Origin: Alphaproteobacteria bacterium
GTDB lineage: Bacteria > Pseudomonadota > Alphaproteobacteria > Rhodobacterales > Rhodobacteraceae
Assembly (NCBI GenBank): GCA_030424645.1
Contig: JAUHWP010000007.1
Span: 1-55,823 of the forward strand
Length of the DNA stretch: 55,823 bases
Direction of reading: 5' to 3'
The position numbers and the translations under genes were made by a program. The notes under the pieces are model-generated. The model had not been told where the DNA came from. It searched no databases and worked only from the letters and a program-made list of their open reading frames with translations. The stretch's first letter is position 1, and each line of letters starts with the position of its first letter. Positions 17,523 through 25,884 of the stretch are shown piece after piece.

Positions 17523-18059
17523 ATGACTTACATCGTCACGGAAAACTGCATCAATTGTAAGTATCAGGACTGTGTCACGGTCTGCCCTGTCGACTGTTTT
17601 TACGAAGGGGAGAACTTTCTGGTCATCCACCCGGAAGAGTGCATTGATTGCGGGGTATGCGAACCGGAATGCCCCGCCGACGCGATCAAGCCGGACACGG
17701 AAAGCGGTCTGGACGAATGGTTGGCCATCAACACGAAATATGCCGAGATCTGGCCCAATATCACGGAAATCGGGGATGTTCCGGCAGATGCGGAAGAATG
17801 GAATGGCAAACCGGACAAGGCCGCATTGCTGATCACGGGGGAAGAACCCGCCGCCCCGACCGCGACCAAACCCGTATACGACCCTGGTGCAAAGCCTGAA
17901 TTCGACGGCGGAGAGACCTATGAGGTGGATGGCACACAGCTGGCTGTCGCGCAAAGCGAAGGGCAGGAAACCATCCATCTTGAACCCAGACCGTCACGTG
18001 AACCCGACGGAACCGAGCATGACGGCCTGCGGCTTAAGTCCGGCAAACAGCCCGGCTAG
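17523..18059 (+). CDS. fdxA: FdxA-type 7Fe ferredoxin with a C-terminal extension
   Basis: Residues 1 to about 107 closely follow Azotobacter-type ferredoxin I: Cys9, 12, 17, 21, 25 ([17 protein letters not shown]) and Cys40, 43, 46, 50 ([12 protein letters not shown]), plus WPNITE further on. It should hold one [3Fe-4S] and one [4Fe-4S] cluster. About 70 extra acidic, low-complexity residues follow (from [10 protein letters not shown]), which ordinary FdxA proteins of about 107-112 residues lack. It most likely carries electrons from the ferredoxin reductase encoded 27 bases downstream to the PreA-like reductase. The AAGGA site is 8 bases before the ATG. Confidence 0.88.
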   Translation: MTYIVTENCINCKYQDCVTVCPVDCFYEGENFLVIHPEECIDCGVCEPECPADAIKPDTESGLDEWLAINTKYAEIWPNITEIGDVPADAEEWNGKPDKAALLITGEEPAAPTATKPVYDPGAKPEFDGGETYEVDGTQLAVAQSEGQETIHLEPRPSREPDGTEHDGLRLKSGKQPG

Positions 18060-18086
18060 GTGAACGAAATTCAACAGGAGATACAG

Positions 18087-18908
18087 ATGACCGCAACTGC
18101 CCCCGCTCCGACAGCGGCCACCTTGCCCGATGGGCAAACCGTATTGAGCGTCAAGCACTGGGACGACCGGTTGTTTTCCTTCCGGGTCGCGCGCCCGGCC
18201 AGCTTTCGGTTCCGCTCGGGCGAGTTCGTGATGATCGGTCTGATGGATGATCCGGACCCCGAAACGGGCAAGCAGAAACCCATCTTGCGCGCCTATTCGA
18301 TCGCATCACCGTTCTGGGATGAAGAGCTGGAGTTCTATTCGATCAAGGTCCAGGACGGACCGCTGACGTCACGGCTTCAGAAGATTCAACCGGGTGATCA
18401 GGTTATCGTCAAAACCAAACCGACCGGGACCCTGGTTCTTGATGCTTTGCTGCCGGGAAAGCGCCTTTGGATGATTTCGACCGGAACCGGGGTTGCGCCG
18501 TTTGCCAGCCTGATGCGTGAGCCGGAAACCTACGAGAAATACGAGCATGTCATCCTGACGCAAACCTGCCGCCTGAACAGCGAACTGGAATACGGTGCGG
18601 ATCTTGAACGCAGGTTGATGGAGGATCCCCTTGTAGGTGAAGACGCGCGTGAAAAATTTGTTCGCTATGCGACAACGACACGGGAAGAGTCGCCAAGGAT
18701 GGGTCGGATCACAGATCTTATGAAGACCGGCAAGCTGTTTGCGGATCTTGGAGTGCCGAAGCTTGACCCGGCCACGGATCGGATCATGATTTGCGGATCC
18801 ATGGGGTTGAACCTGGACCTTAAGGAAATTCTTGAGGCACAAGGCTTTACCGAAGGGGCAAACAGCCGACCCGGTGAATATGTCGTCGAGCGCGCGTTTG
18901 TCGACTAA
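18087..18908 (+). CDS. fpr: Ferredoxin-NADP reductase
   Basis: This 273-residue FAD enzyme of the bacterial Fpr type has the FAD motif RAYSIASP near residue 72, the GTGVAPFASLMREP pyrophosphate/NADP segment near residue 140, CGSMGLNLDLKEIL near residue 236, and a YVVERAFVD C-terminus. It exchanges electrons between NADPH and ferredoxin. A GTG at 18060 is in frame right after the ferredoxin stop, but the ATG at 18087 has AGGAG well placed (CAGGAGATACAG). It is the last plus-strand gene of this operon, converging with the Mo-hydroxylase operon. Confidence 0.9.
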   Translation: MTATAPAPTAATLPDGQTVLSVKHWDDRLFSFRVARPASFRFRSGEFVMIGLMDDPDPETGKQKPILRAYSIASPFWDEELEFYSIKVQDGPLTSRLQKIQPGDQVIVKTKPTGTLVLDALLPGKRLWMISTGTGVAPFASLMREPETYEKYEHVILTQTCRLNSELEYGADLERRLMEDPLVGEDAREKFVRYATTTREESPRMGRITDLMKTGKLFADLGVPKLDPATDRIMICGSMGLNLDLKEILEAQGFTEGANSRPGEYVVERAFVD

Positions 18909-18920
18909 GGCTGCGTGACC

Positions 18921-18939
18921 GGCCCCGGTTTCCGGGGGC
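18921..18939. terminator. Candidate hairpin between convergent operons
   Basis: CCCCGG-TTT-CCGGGG (18923-18937) lies in the 40-base gap between the converging ferredoxin reductase and CoxG-fusion genes. The stem is 6 G/C pairs and there is no T-run, so termination is uncertain. Confidence 0.35.
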
Positions 18940-18948
18940 GTGGCGCGC

Positions 18949-20067
18949 TTACGATTTGCTTCGTTTGAACCACGATTTGATCACTGCAAGGATAAGGGAA
19001 AACGCACTTATCTTGTGGTCAGACGAGGCGGTGCCGCCCGAAAGCACCGAATTGCAGTTTGCCACGAACCTTTGCAGCAGGAAATCCACGAAACCGGTCA
19101 CAAGCTCGGGTCGATTGAACTGTGCAAGGACGCCCTGAATGTTGAAACGGAACTTCACATCCACGGTCGAAGTGTTTTCGGTCTTCTCGACAATATCATA
19201 ATGAAGCTCGCCCCGGACCTTGGATTGACCGTTCTTGTCCGCACCGCTGCCCGACAGGTGGCCGTTCCGGGATTGCGGGTTGTTTGCATAGGTGCCCTGG
19301 CCGCCGAAACGGGCCTTGATCGGGCCGAAGGACACTTCGACCGTGCCGGAAAACGTATCTTCGGACACGTCCGAAACCGAAGCACCGGGGACGCAAGACG
19401 CGACACGGGACACATCGGAAAACAGCCCCCAAACCTTGTCGACGGGGTGGTTCAGATCGAAGCTGCGGGTGATGACCGTCCAGTCCTTGTCCTGCACAAC
19501 AGATCCGGCAGTTGCAGGCGCTGGCGCTGCGCCAGAGACCTCGTCGGGTTCGAACGGCGTGAAGACTGCACGCCGAACGTCGTCGGTTCGGGGGTGAGCG
19601 GTCGCGTCAATTTGCGACCCGACATCCAATATGGCTGCAACGATGCCCTGATACCCCGTGCATCTGCAAATATTGCCGCTGAGCTCGTGGCGAACCAGCT
19701 TTTCATCCGGGTTCGGGAAGCGGGTCAGGATATCACGGGATGTTGCCAACATGCCCGGGGTGCAGAACCCGCACTGCAAAGCGTGATGGCGCGAAAATGC
19801 TTCGGTGAGCATTTGCCCAAGCGGATCGTCACCGCCTTCGATCGTCTGGATGGTGGCGCCGTCGCAGTGACCGGCGAAGGTGATGCAGGACCGCACCGGG
19901 CGTCCATCCATCATGACGGTGCAAGCCCCGCATACACCCTGTTCACACCCTAAATGCGTGCCGGTCAGGTGAAGGTGGTCGCGCAGCACCTCGGCAAGCT
20001 GGGTGCGCGGTGGAACGGTCGCTGTCAGTTCCTCGCCATTGACGGTTATGCAAATTGTCTCAGTCAT
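18949..20067 (-). CDS. Mo-hydroxylase [2Fe-2S] subunit fused to a CoxG/SRPBCC domain
   Basis: Residues 1-160 form a CoxS-type iron-sulfur subunit: Cys41, 46, 49, 61 (GCEQGVCGACTV) for the plant-type cluster and Cys99, 102, 134, 136 (CGFCTPG, CRCTGY) for the second. After a linker, residues about 196-340 form a CoxG-like SRPBCC domain (NHPVDKVWGLFSDVS, CVPGAS, VSFGPIKARFGGQGT). A hydrophobic then basic tail follows (residues 352-372). CoxG is normally a separate protein that tethers CO dehydrogenase to the membrane and has been linked to quinone. The fusion suggests direct electron delivery to the membrane. The ATG at 20067 overlaps the FAD-subunit stop by 8 bases; a start at 20172 is unlikely. 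Confidence 0.88.
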   Translation of the reverse strand: MTETICITVNGEELTATVPPRTQLAEVLRDHLHLTGTHLGCEQGVCGACTVMMDGRPVRSCITFAGHCDGATIQTIEGGDDPLGQMLTEAFSRHHALQCGFCTPGMLATSRDILTRFPNPDEKLVRHELSGNICRCTGYQGIVAAILDVGSQIDATAHPRTDDVRRAVFTPFEPDEVSGAAPAPATAGSVVQDKDWTVITRSFDLNHPVDKVWGLFSDVSRVASCVPGASVSDVSEDTFSGTVEVSFGPIKARFGGQGTYANNPQSRNGHLSGSGADKNGQSKVRGELHYDIVEKTENTSTVDVKFRFNIQGVLAQFNRPELVTGFVDFLLQRFVANCNSVLSGGTASSDHKISAFSLILAVIKSWFKRSKS

Positions 20068-20893
20068 GGTTGAGCGCCTGTTTGGTGCACCGTTGAAGGG
20101 CAACGGCGAGAAGGTGTTGCTTGACCCGATCAAGACCGGGTGCAAGCCGTTCAAGTTCGGTTTTGATGACATCCTTGCCGGGAACTTCTCCGGTTGTCGC
20201 GATCTGCTGGCTGAGAGGAACCGATATGATCGGCGCCCCGGCCGTCGCGCCGAACACCACGCGTGAATACCGTTTCACCGGATCGGCAACCCAGGCCGCT
20301 ATGGCATCCGCGAATTCACCCACTTTTCGGCATGTTTTGTAATAGCCCCAGACAGCCGACGGACTGTATCGCGGCACGATGACGGATGTGACGATTTCAT
20401 CGCTGTTCACCTCGGTCCGATAGGCGCCGTGCATGAAGCGGGTCATATCGACATCGCGCGTATCGCCCTTGGCAGACACGATGCGGACAGTTGCGCCAAG
20501 CGCTGTCAGGGCGGTTATCCAATCCGCTGCGGGATCGGCGTGGCACAGGCTTCCGCCAATCGTGCCACGGTTGCGCACGGGGCGATAGGCAATACCGCGG
20601 GCAACATGGCGCATCATACCGTCAATGGGTTCCGGCAAAGAGCCGTCTTCGAATTCTGCGTGGCGCAAAGCGGCGCCGAATTCGATAAAGTCCGCGCCTT
20701 CGTCAACCACGCGCAGTTCGGACAAACCGGCAATGCTGATAATTTTCTCAGGCCTGGCAAGCCTGAGGTTCAACATCGGCCCAAGTGATTGTCCGCCTGC
20801 CATTATTTTCGTGTCTTCGCCTGGATCACGAAGCATCCGTGTCGCTTCGGCAAGCGTTTCGGGTTGTGCAAACTGAAATCCGACGGGTTTCAT
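20060..20893 (-). CDS. Mo-hydroxylase FAD-binding subunit (CoxM-like)
   Basis: This is a 277-residue FAD subunit of the xanthine oxidase family. The N-terminus KPVGFQFAQPETLAEA and AGGQSLGPMLNLRLARPE (residues about 33-50) bind FAD, and NRGTIGGSLCHADPAAD (about residues 108-124) is the second FAD loop. It transfers electrons between the Fe-S clusters and the acceptor. Its ATG overlaps the stop of the Mo subunit gene (ATGA at 20893-20890), and its own stop overlaps the Fe-S/CoxG gene, giving a tightly coupled L-M-S order. Confidence 0.92.
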   Translation of the reverse strand: MKPVGFQFAQPETLAEATRMLRDPGEDTKIMAGGQSLGPMLNLRLARPEKIISIAGLSELRVVDEGADFIEFGAALRHAEFEDGSLPEPIDGMMRHVARGIAYRPVRNRGTIGGSLCHADPAADWITALTALGATVRIVSAKGDTRDVDMTRFMHGAYRTEVNSDEIVTSVIVPRYSPSAVWGYYKTCRKVGEFADAIAAWVADPVKRYSRVVFGATAGAPIISVPLSQQIATTGEVPGKDVIKTELERLAPGLDRVKQHLLAVALQRCTKQALNHD

Positions 20894-23235
20894 CCGGCGA
20901 CCTCCTTTTGGTGGTCGGCGTCGATGATCGCGGACAGAATCTTGTGGGGCGTGGCGGGAAGCTCGTTGATCTCGACCCCAAGAGGTTCGAGCGCATCATT
21001 GATCGCATTCAATACCGCCCCGCCGGGGGCAATTGCGGCCCCTTCTCCGACACCTTTGATCCCGTGCCGGGTATAGGGCGAAGGCGTTTCGCTGTGCCCC
21101 AGACGAAAATGCGGCAGTTCGGCGGGGCCGGGCAGGATATAGTCGGCAAGGGTGGATGTGAGCGGCTGGCCGCTTGGATCATACAGCACTTCTTCGAACA
21201 ATGCCGTTCCGATACCCTGGGCCGCCCCGCCATATGTTTGCCCTTCAAGGATCATTGGATTTACGCGCCGACCGCAATCTTCGAAAACGTAATAGTCTTC
21301 GAAAGAAACCTTGCCCGTTTCCGCATCGACTTCGACGATGGCGGCGTGGGTGGCATAGGTGAAAACACCAGTGTCGATATCGGGCTTGTATCCCTGGGTG
21401 ACTTCCAGCCCGGCGGTATCCACATCTTCGTCCAGCTGGTCCGGGCGCAGATACCAGGCGCGGGCTATGTCTGCGAAATCGACGCTGGCCGCGCCGCGCC
21501 AGGCCTTGCCGCCTTTCAGGGTTACGTCTTCGGCGTCGCATTGCAGCAGATGCGCCGCATGGACCCTGATCCGCGCGGCCAGTTCTTCGGCGGCCTTCGA
21601 TACCGCGCCACCGGCCATGACCATTCCGCGCGAGGCATACGCACCGGTCGAGTAGGGGGTCATGCCGGTATCGCCCATCACGACATTGATCTTGCTGATG
21701 TCCACGGTGAGCCATTCGCTTGCGACCTGGCCAATCGTGGTTTCCAACCCCTGACCGAAACTATGATTGCCCGAGCGGACCTCGACCGAGCCGGAGGGCG
21801 TGAGTTTCACCATGGCCTGTTCGTATCCCGGCACCAGCGGCAGCCCCCAAGAGGCAAAAACTTTCGTGCCGTGCGCCGATTGTTCCGTGAAGGTTCCGAA
21901 GCCCAGACCAAGAAAGCGCCCCTGTGCGCGTGCTTCTTTCTGCCTTTTGCGGAAGGCTTCAAGCCCAATTGCCTTGGTGGCTTCCGAGATACTGTGCTGA
22001 TAGTCGCCACTGTCATAGAACTTGCCCGTAACATTCGTATAGGGCATGGCGGAACCGGGAACGAGGTTCTCGCGCCTGACATCTGCGGGTTCCCGACCAA
22101 CCGCACGGGCGATGGCGTCGATTGTCAGTTCCATGGCAAAACAGACACCCGGACGTGCGACCCCCCGATACGGCGTGAACCCCGGTTTGTTGGTCGCGAC
22201 CGAGTAGGTTTTGCAGCGGTATCCTTCCAGGGCGTAGGGGCCTGGAAGGTTGCCGCCCGCCTGCGCGGCTTCCAGGCAGGCGGTAAATGGCCAGACAGAA
22301 TAGGCGCCAACATCAACGGTGATTTCTGCATCAAGCCCCAGCAATTTGCCGCGATCGTCGGCATAGGCTTTGATCTTGTAATGGTGCTGGCGCGTGTTTG
22401 CACCGGCAACCAGATGCTCTCGCCGATCCTCGACCCAGCGCACCGGTCGCCTAAGCTTCCGCGCCACCCAGGAAACCGAAAGCTCTTCAGGTTGCAGCAC
22501 GCATTTATATCCGAACCCACCGCCAACATCAGGTGCGATGACGCGCACTTGGCCCTGATCCATCTGCAGATACTGGGCGACGCCCGTTCGGATCAGATGG
22601 GGCACCTGAGTAGACGTGTAAACGACCAGTTGGCCTGCTTTTTCATCCCAATGGCTGAGCGTTCCCTTGCCTTCCATCGGGTTCATACATTGGCGGGCCG
22701 TGTTGTATTCACGTTCAATGACGACCGTTGCGTTCTTTTCGGCGAATGCCATATCTCCGTCGAAGGTCGTGGTCAGAAAGAGGTTGTCATCCCAGTCGTC
22801 GTGCACAAGCGGCGCGTCTTTCGATTTGGCATCCGCCGCGTTGACCAATGGGGGCAGGGGGTCGATATCAACAACCACCTGGTCCGCGATATCTTCGGCC
22901 TCGGCGCGTGTCGGGGCAACGCAGATTGCAATACATTCGCCCACGAAACGAACCTTGTCCTTTGCAAGCGGATAGTGTTCCGAGGCCTTGTAGCCGGGCA
23001 GCGACGATTCCGGCCTGATCGGCAGCACGTCGGTCAGATCCGACGCCGTGAACACGCGATCCTTGTATTTCGCTGGAACTGTGACGGATTTCAGACGGCC
23101 ATGTGCCAAGGGGCTGCGAACATATGCGGCTTCGAGCAGCCTTGGGAATTTAAGATCCCCGACAAACCTGGCCTGGCCGCTGAGTAATCTCGCGTCTTCC
23201 TTTCTGGCAACGCGTGCTCCAATTCCAGTTCCCAC
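20890..23235 (-). CDS. Mo-hydroxylase molybdopterin-binding large subunit (CoxL-like)
   Basis: This 781-residue Mo-cofactor subunit is the first gene of a minus-strand operon. It starts GIGARVARKEDARLLSGQARFVGD, as CoxL-like proteins do. Motifs include VGGGFGYKC, RPVRWVEDRREHL, and the substrate loop PYRGVARPGVCF. The C-terminal KGVGEGAAIAPG carries the catalytic Glu. The loop is not the Cys-bearing loop of CO dehydrogenase (family AYRCSFR), so CO is an unlikely substrate. The enzyme probably hydroxylates an aromatic or N-heterocyclic ring carbon or an aldehyde. Neighbouring ring-reductase, amidase and importer genes favour an N-heterocycle, but this is inference. Confidence 0.9.
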   Translation of the reverse strand: MGTGIGARVARKEDARLLSGQARFVGDLKFPRLLEAAYVRSPLAHGRLKSVTVPAKYKDRVFTASDLTDVLPIRPESSLPGYKASEHYPLAKDKVRFVGECIAICVAPTRAEAEDIADQVVVDIDPLPPLVNAADAKSKDAPLVHDDWDDNLFLTTTFDGDMAFAEKNATVVIEREYNTARQCMNPMEGKGTLSHWDEKAGQLVVYTSTQVPHLIRTGVAQYLQMDQGQVRVIAPDVGGGFGYKCVLQPEELSVSWVARKLRRPVRWVEDRREHLVAGANTRQHHYKIKAYADDRGKLLGLDAEITVDVGAYSVWPFTACLEAAQAGGNLPGPYALEGYRCKTYSVATNKPGFTPYRGVARPGVCFAMELTIDAIARAVGREPADVRRENLVPGSAMPYTNVTGKFYDSGDYQHSISEATKAIGLEAFRKRQKEARAQGRFLGLGFGTFTEQSAHGTKVFASWGLPLVPGYEQAMVKLTPSGSVEVRSGNHSFGQGLETTIGQVASEWLTVDISKINVVMGDTGMTPYSTGAYASRGMVMAGGAVSKAAEELAARIRVHAAHLLQCDAEDVTLKGGKAWRGAASVDFADIARAWYLRPDQLDEDVDTAGLEVTQGYKPDIDTGVFTYATHAAIVEVDAETGKVSFEDYYVFEDCGRRVNPMILEGQTYGGAAQGIGTALFEEVLYDPSGQPLTSTLADYILPGPAELPHFRLGHSETPSPYTRHGIKGVGEGAAIAPGGAVLNAINDALEPLGVEINELPATPHKILSAIIDADHQKEVAG

Positions 23236-23304
23236 TTCGCAACTCCATCCCGGTCGATTTTCTTGTCTGTTTTGACATAAACTTCAGAGGCGCGTAACAT
23301 AGTT

Positions 23305-23324
23305 TAAGCAGTATACTACGTTTT
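23305..23324 (-). promoter_or_regulatory. Candidate MarR site upstream of the Mo-hydroxylase operon
   Basis: On the minus strand this reads AAAACGTAGTATACTGCTTA, matching the repeated motif with palindromic core AGTATACT. It lies about 75 bases before the large-subunit start codon (23235), in the divergent region shared with marR. Confidence 0.65.
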
Positions 23325-23357
23325 GCAAGTCTCTAGACAATGGATGGATGTGCACCG

Positions 23358-23377
23358 AACATAGCATACGTCCTTTT
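23358..23377 (+). promoter_or_regulatory. Candidate MarR autoregulatory site
   Basis: AACATAGCATACGTCCTTTT matches AACGTAGCATACTCCCT at most positions. It lies about 27 bases before the marR start codon, where bound regulator would block its own transcription. It is the most divergent of the intergenic copies. Confidence 0.5.
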
Positions 23378-23403
23378 GACACCGGCCAACGAGCGGAAAT
23401 GGA

Positions 23404-23919
23404 ATGAAAGAAAAAAAAGAAAGCGCTTTGCAGGAAACAAAGAACAAATCGCTTAAGAACCGCAAGTTTCGCGAGCTTTGGAACCGTCCGGGATACCTGA
23501 TCCGCAGGCTGCACCAGATTCATCTGGGACTGTTTGCGGAAGAGTGCAGGGATGAAGATGTAACGCCCGTTCAGTTTGGTATGCTTTCGGTTTTGGCCAG
23601 TGGCGTTGAGATGGACCAACTTACCCTGTCAACCTCGGTCGGTGTCGACCGGGTCAGCGGTGCCGATGTCATCAAACGGCTTGAACGGCGCGGGCTTTTG
23701 CAAAGAAATCGTTCCGAAATCGACAGGCGCGCGCGCGTGATCAGCATCACACCGCAAGGTGTTGAATTTGTCGAGAATGTCCGCCCGAAGATGGCGCGGG
23801 CGCAGGCCAAGCTGGTTGCCCCGCTGACAGAGGCAGAGCTTGCAGAGTTAGAGCGAATCCTGAAGAAACTGATTGAGGCGAACAATGACGCCAGTCGGGC
23901 ACCGCTTGGCGTCAACTGA
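23404..23919 (+). CDS. MarR-family transcriptional regulator
   Basis: This 171-residue protein has the MarR winged helix: recognition region LTLSTSVGVDRVSGADVIKRL and wing EIDRRARVISITPQG, flanked by N- and C-terminal dimer helices. The very N-terminus is rich in Lys and Glu. It sits between the divergent Mo-hydroxylase operon and the liv operon, and the motif found before each of the surrounding operons is the likely binding site. MarR proteins of catabolic clusters are usually repressors released by the substrate or a CoA-linked intermediate; the ligand here is unknown. Sequence around it is noticeably richer in A/T than the rest of the window. Confidence 0.92.
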   Translation: MKEKKESALQETKNKSLKNRKFRELWNRPGYLIRRLHQIHLGLFAEECRDEDVTPVQFGMLSVLASGVEMDQLTLSTSVGVDRVSGADVIKRLERRGLLQRNRSEIDRRARVISITPQGVEFVENVRPKMARAQAKLVAPLTEAELAELERILKKLIEANNDASRAPLGVN

Positions 23920-23974
23920 ACTATGAAACAATTCCAAAGAACAAGGCATTCTGTGGCGAGGTTTCAGAAAAGCG

Positions 23975-24011
23975 TTTACGTGTGAAAAAAAACGTAGCAT
24001 ACTCCCTAAAA
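23975..24011 (+). promoter_or_regulatory. Candidate liv promoter overlapping a MarR site
   Basis: TTTACG (23975-23980), 17 bases, then CATACT (23998-24003) form a reasonable sigma-70-like pair. The second element is embedded in ACGTAGCATACTCCCTAAAA (23992-24011), the best-conserved copy of the repeated motif. Regulator bound here would cover the -10 of the importer operon. Confidence 0.6.
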
Positions 24012-24097
24012 AAAGATGGGAGGTACTTGCCTGTGAACAATAGCAAGCAATGCCGGAGCGCCAGCCGCTTCGCAGCGAGCCATGGAGAGCGGGGTCA

Positions 24098-24961
24098 ATG
24101 ACGCTCATTGCTCAGTATTTCGTGACGGGGATCGTAACAGGGTGTTTCCTGATCCTCGCGACCATAGGCTTTTCACTAACGCGGCGTGTTGAGGGTTTTC
24201 TGAATATCGCACATGCCGAGATGCTGGGTGTGTCAGCCTTCATTGCATGGGGTCTGAACACTCAGGCCGGGTGGCCATTGCTGCCAGCCGCGGTCGTTGC
24301 AATCGTTGCAACCGCGTTTCTTGGGTTGTTCATTGGCCGTCTTGTCTACGATCCGATCAGACATCTTGGGCCGGCCGTATTGCTGATCAGTTCCGTGGGT
24401 GTTGCCTATGTCATCGGTGGCGCCATTGACGGGATTGTGGGCACTGGCATCCGGTCGCTGGATATCCCCCTGGCGACGACTTACAAATTCTTTGGCGTCA
24501 GAATAACCGACTATCAGATGATCGTTGTCGGGTTGGCTGCGTTGACAGGGATTTCGCTGGCACTTTTCCTGAACAAGACGAAAACGGGGCTTGCGATCCG
24601 GGCGATGGCGGACAACCCGGCGCTGGCCGCGTCGCGCGGCATTGACGTGCAAAAGACCTCTCGTGCCACCTGGCTGGTCGCGTCGGGTCTGGCCGGGTTG
24701 GCAGGCGTCATGCTGGCAATGATCGCAACGCTGTCCACTGACATTGCCTTCCACCAGATCCTGCAGATTCTGGCGGTCGCGATCCTGGCGGGGCTGGGGT
24801 CACTTTACAGCGTGCTTCTGTCCGGCCTGATCGTGGGCGTGGCAATGGATATGTCCGTTTATTGGATTCCAGCCGGATATCGCCCCCTGATCGCGTTTGC
24901 CGTGGTGATTGTTGTCCTTCTGGTCCGTCCCGAAGGTTTGTCGGGCAGGAGCAGGTCATGA
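24098..24961 (+). CDS. Branched-chain-type ABC importer permease (LivH-like)
   Basis: This is a 287-residue inner-membrane permease of the hydrophobic amino acid transport (HAAT) family. It shows the LivH pattern FLNIAHAEMLGVSAFIAW near residue 34, SVGVAYVIGGA in the middle, and the cytoplasmic coupling loop AIRAMADNPALAASRGID. About eight hydrophobic segments are visible. A start at 24050 would add 16 unusual residues, so I chose the ATG at 24098 (MTLIAQYFVTG). It is the first gene of the importer operon, about 180 bases after marR. In this context the cargo is more likely the catabolic substrate than leucine. Confidence 0.9.
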   Translation: MTLIAQYFVTGIVTGCFLILATIGFSLTRRVEGFLNIAHAEMLGVSAFIAWGLNTQAGWPLLPAAVVAIVATAFLGLFIGRLVYDPIRHLGPAVLLISSVGVAYVIGGAIDGIVGTGIRSLDIPLATTYKFFGVRITDYQMIVVGLAALTGISLALFLNKTKTGLAIRAMADNPALAASRGIDVQKTSRATWLVASGLAGLAGVMLAMIATLSTDIAFHQILQILAVAILAGLGSLYSVLLSGLIVGVAMDMSVYWIPAGYRPLIAFAVVIVVLLVRPEGLSGRSRS

Positions 24962-25884
24962 ATATCGAGCAACTTCTTCTGACCGTCCTGACATATGGGT
25001 GCCTGTATTCGGTGATGACCGTCTGCCTGAACCTGCAATATGCACGCGGCGGCATGATCAATTTCGGCACCGTCGCCTATTTTGCGGCAGGCGCGTATGC
25101 CTATGCCATTTTCACGCAGGAACCGCCCCAGGGCCTGGACCAGTATCTGTTTGGATTTAATGCACCATGGTGGATCGGCCTGATCGCAGCGGGCGTCGCA
25201 TCGCTGTTGTTTGCTGTTATCACGGGTTGGCCGACGCTGCGGTTGAGGGGCGAGTATCTGGCATTGACGACTTTTGCGTTTGCGGAAGTGCTGCATTCTT
25301 TCCTGTTGAACGAGCGCCGCATCGGGAATGGCAGCGTTGGGCTGACGAATGTCAATCGGCCGGACTTCTCGGTGATAGGATTGTCCGAAAACTATGCTTT
25401 CATGCTGGCGGCTGTTCTGTTGTTGATCCTGACGTCGCTGTTGTGCCGTCGACTTCTTGCGTCACCTTATGGGCGGGCTGTCGATGCCGTGCGCGACGAT
25501 GAGGTTGCCGCCGAGGCGGTCGGCAAGGATGTGCATCGCCTGCGGTTCGAAATCTTCGTCATCTCTGCCGTTCCAATTGGCTTTGCCGGCGCGCTTTACG
25601 CGATGATTACGACCTTGGTCAGCCCGGATCTGTTCACCGCCGAAGTGACGTTCTTTGTCTGGATCGCGCTGGTTCTGGGCGGAGAGCACACGATCAAGGG
25701 CGTTATTCTGGGCACGCTTGCCCTGGTCGCGTTCGAAGAGGTCGTGCGCTCGCTGCATTTCGAAACGGTGCGCGCCGCCGAGATCGCAGCCTCGGTCGAA
25801 CACATGATGACCGGTGTGATCTTTGTCATGATCTTGCGCTGGCAGCCCTTCACCCGATTTGCCAAGAAGGGAGTGGAAGCATGA
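24958..25884 (+). CDS. Branched-chain-type ABC importer permease (LivM-like)
   Basis: This 308-residue second permease of the HAAT importer shows LQYARGGMINFGTVAYFAAGAYAY (the LivM N-terminal pattern, about residues 22-45), RLRGEYLALTTFAFAE near residue 100 and the coupling loop AVRDDEVAAEAVGKD near residue 178. The ATG overlaps the livH-like stop (ATGA at 24958-24961) and has GGAG upstream, so an upstream start at 24862 inside the previous gene is rejected. It pairs with the LivH-like protein to form the membrane channel. Confidence 0.92.
   Translation: MNIEQLLLTVLTYGCLYSVMTVCLNLQYARGGMINFGTVAYFAAGAYAYAIFTQEPPQGLDQYLFGFNAPWWIGLIAAGVASLLFAVITGWPTLRLRGEYLALTTFAFAEVLHSFLLNERRIGNGSVGLTNVNRPDFSVIGLSENYAFMLAAVLLLILTSLLCRRLLASPYGRAVDAVRDDEVAAEAVGKDVHRLRFEIFVISAVPIGFAGALYAMITTLVSPDLFTAEVTFFVWIALVLGGEHTIKGVILGTLALVAFEEVVRSLHFETVRAAEIAASVEHMMTGVIFVMILRWQPFTRFAKKGVEA

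Noticed and set aside
20785-23187. Long plus-strand open frame opposite the Mo-hydroxylase large subunit (800 codons).
   Set aside because: The minus-strand gene is unmistakably a molybdopterin subunit; the mirror frame shows no recognisable domain.
20890-23235. Annotation of the second Mo hydroxylase as carbon monoxide dehydrogenase.
   Set aside because: The substrate loop reads PYRGVARPG instead of the Cys-bearing loop of CO dehydrogenase, and the accessory coxDEF genes are absent.
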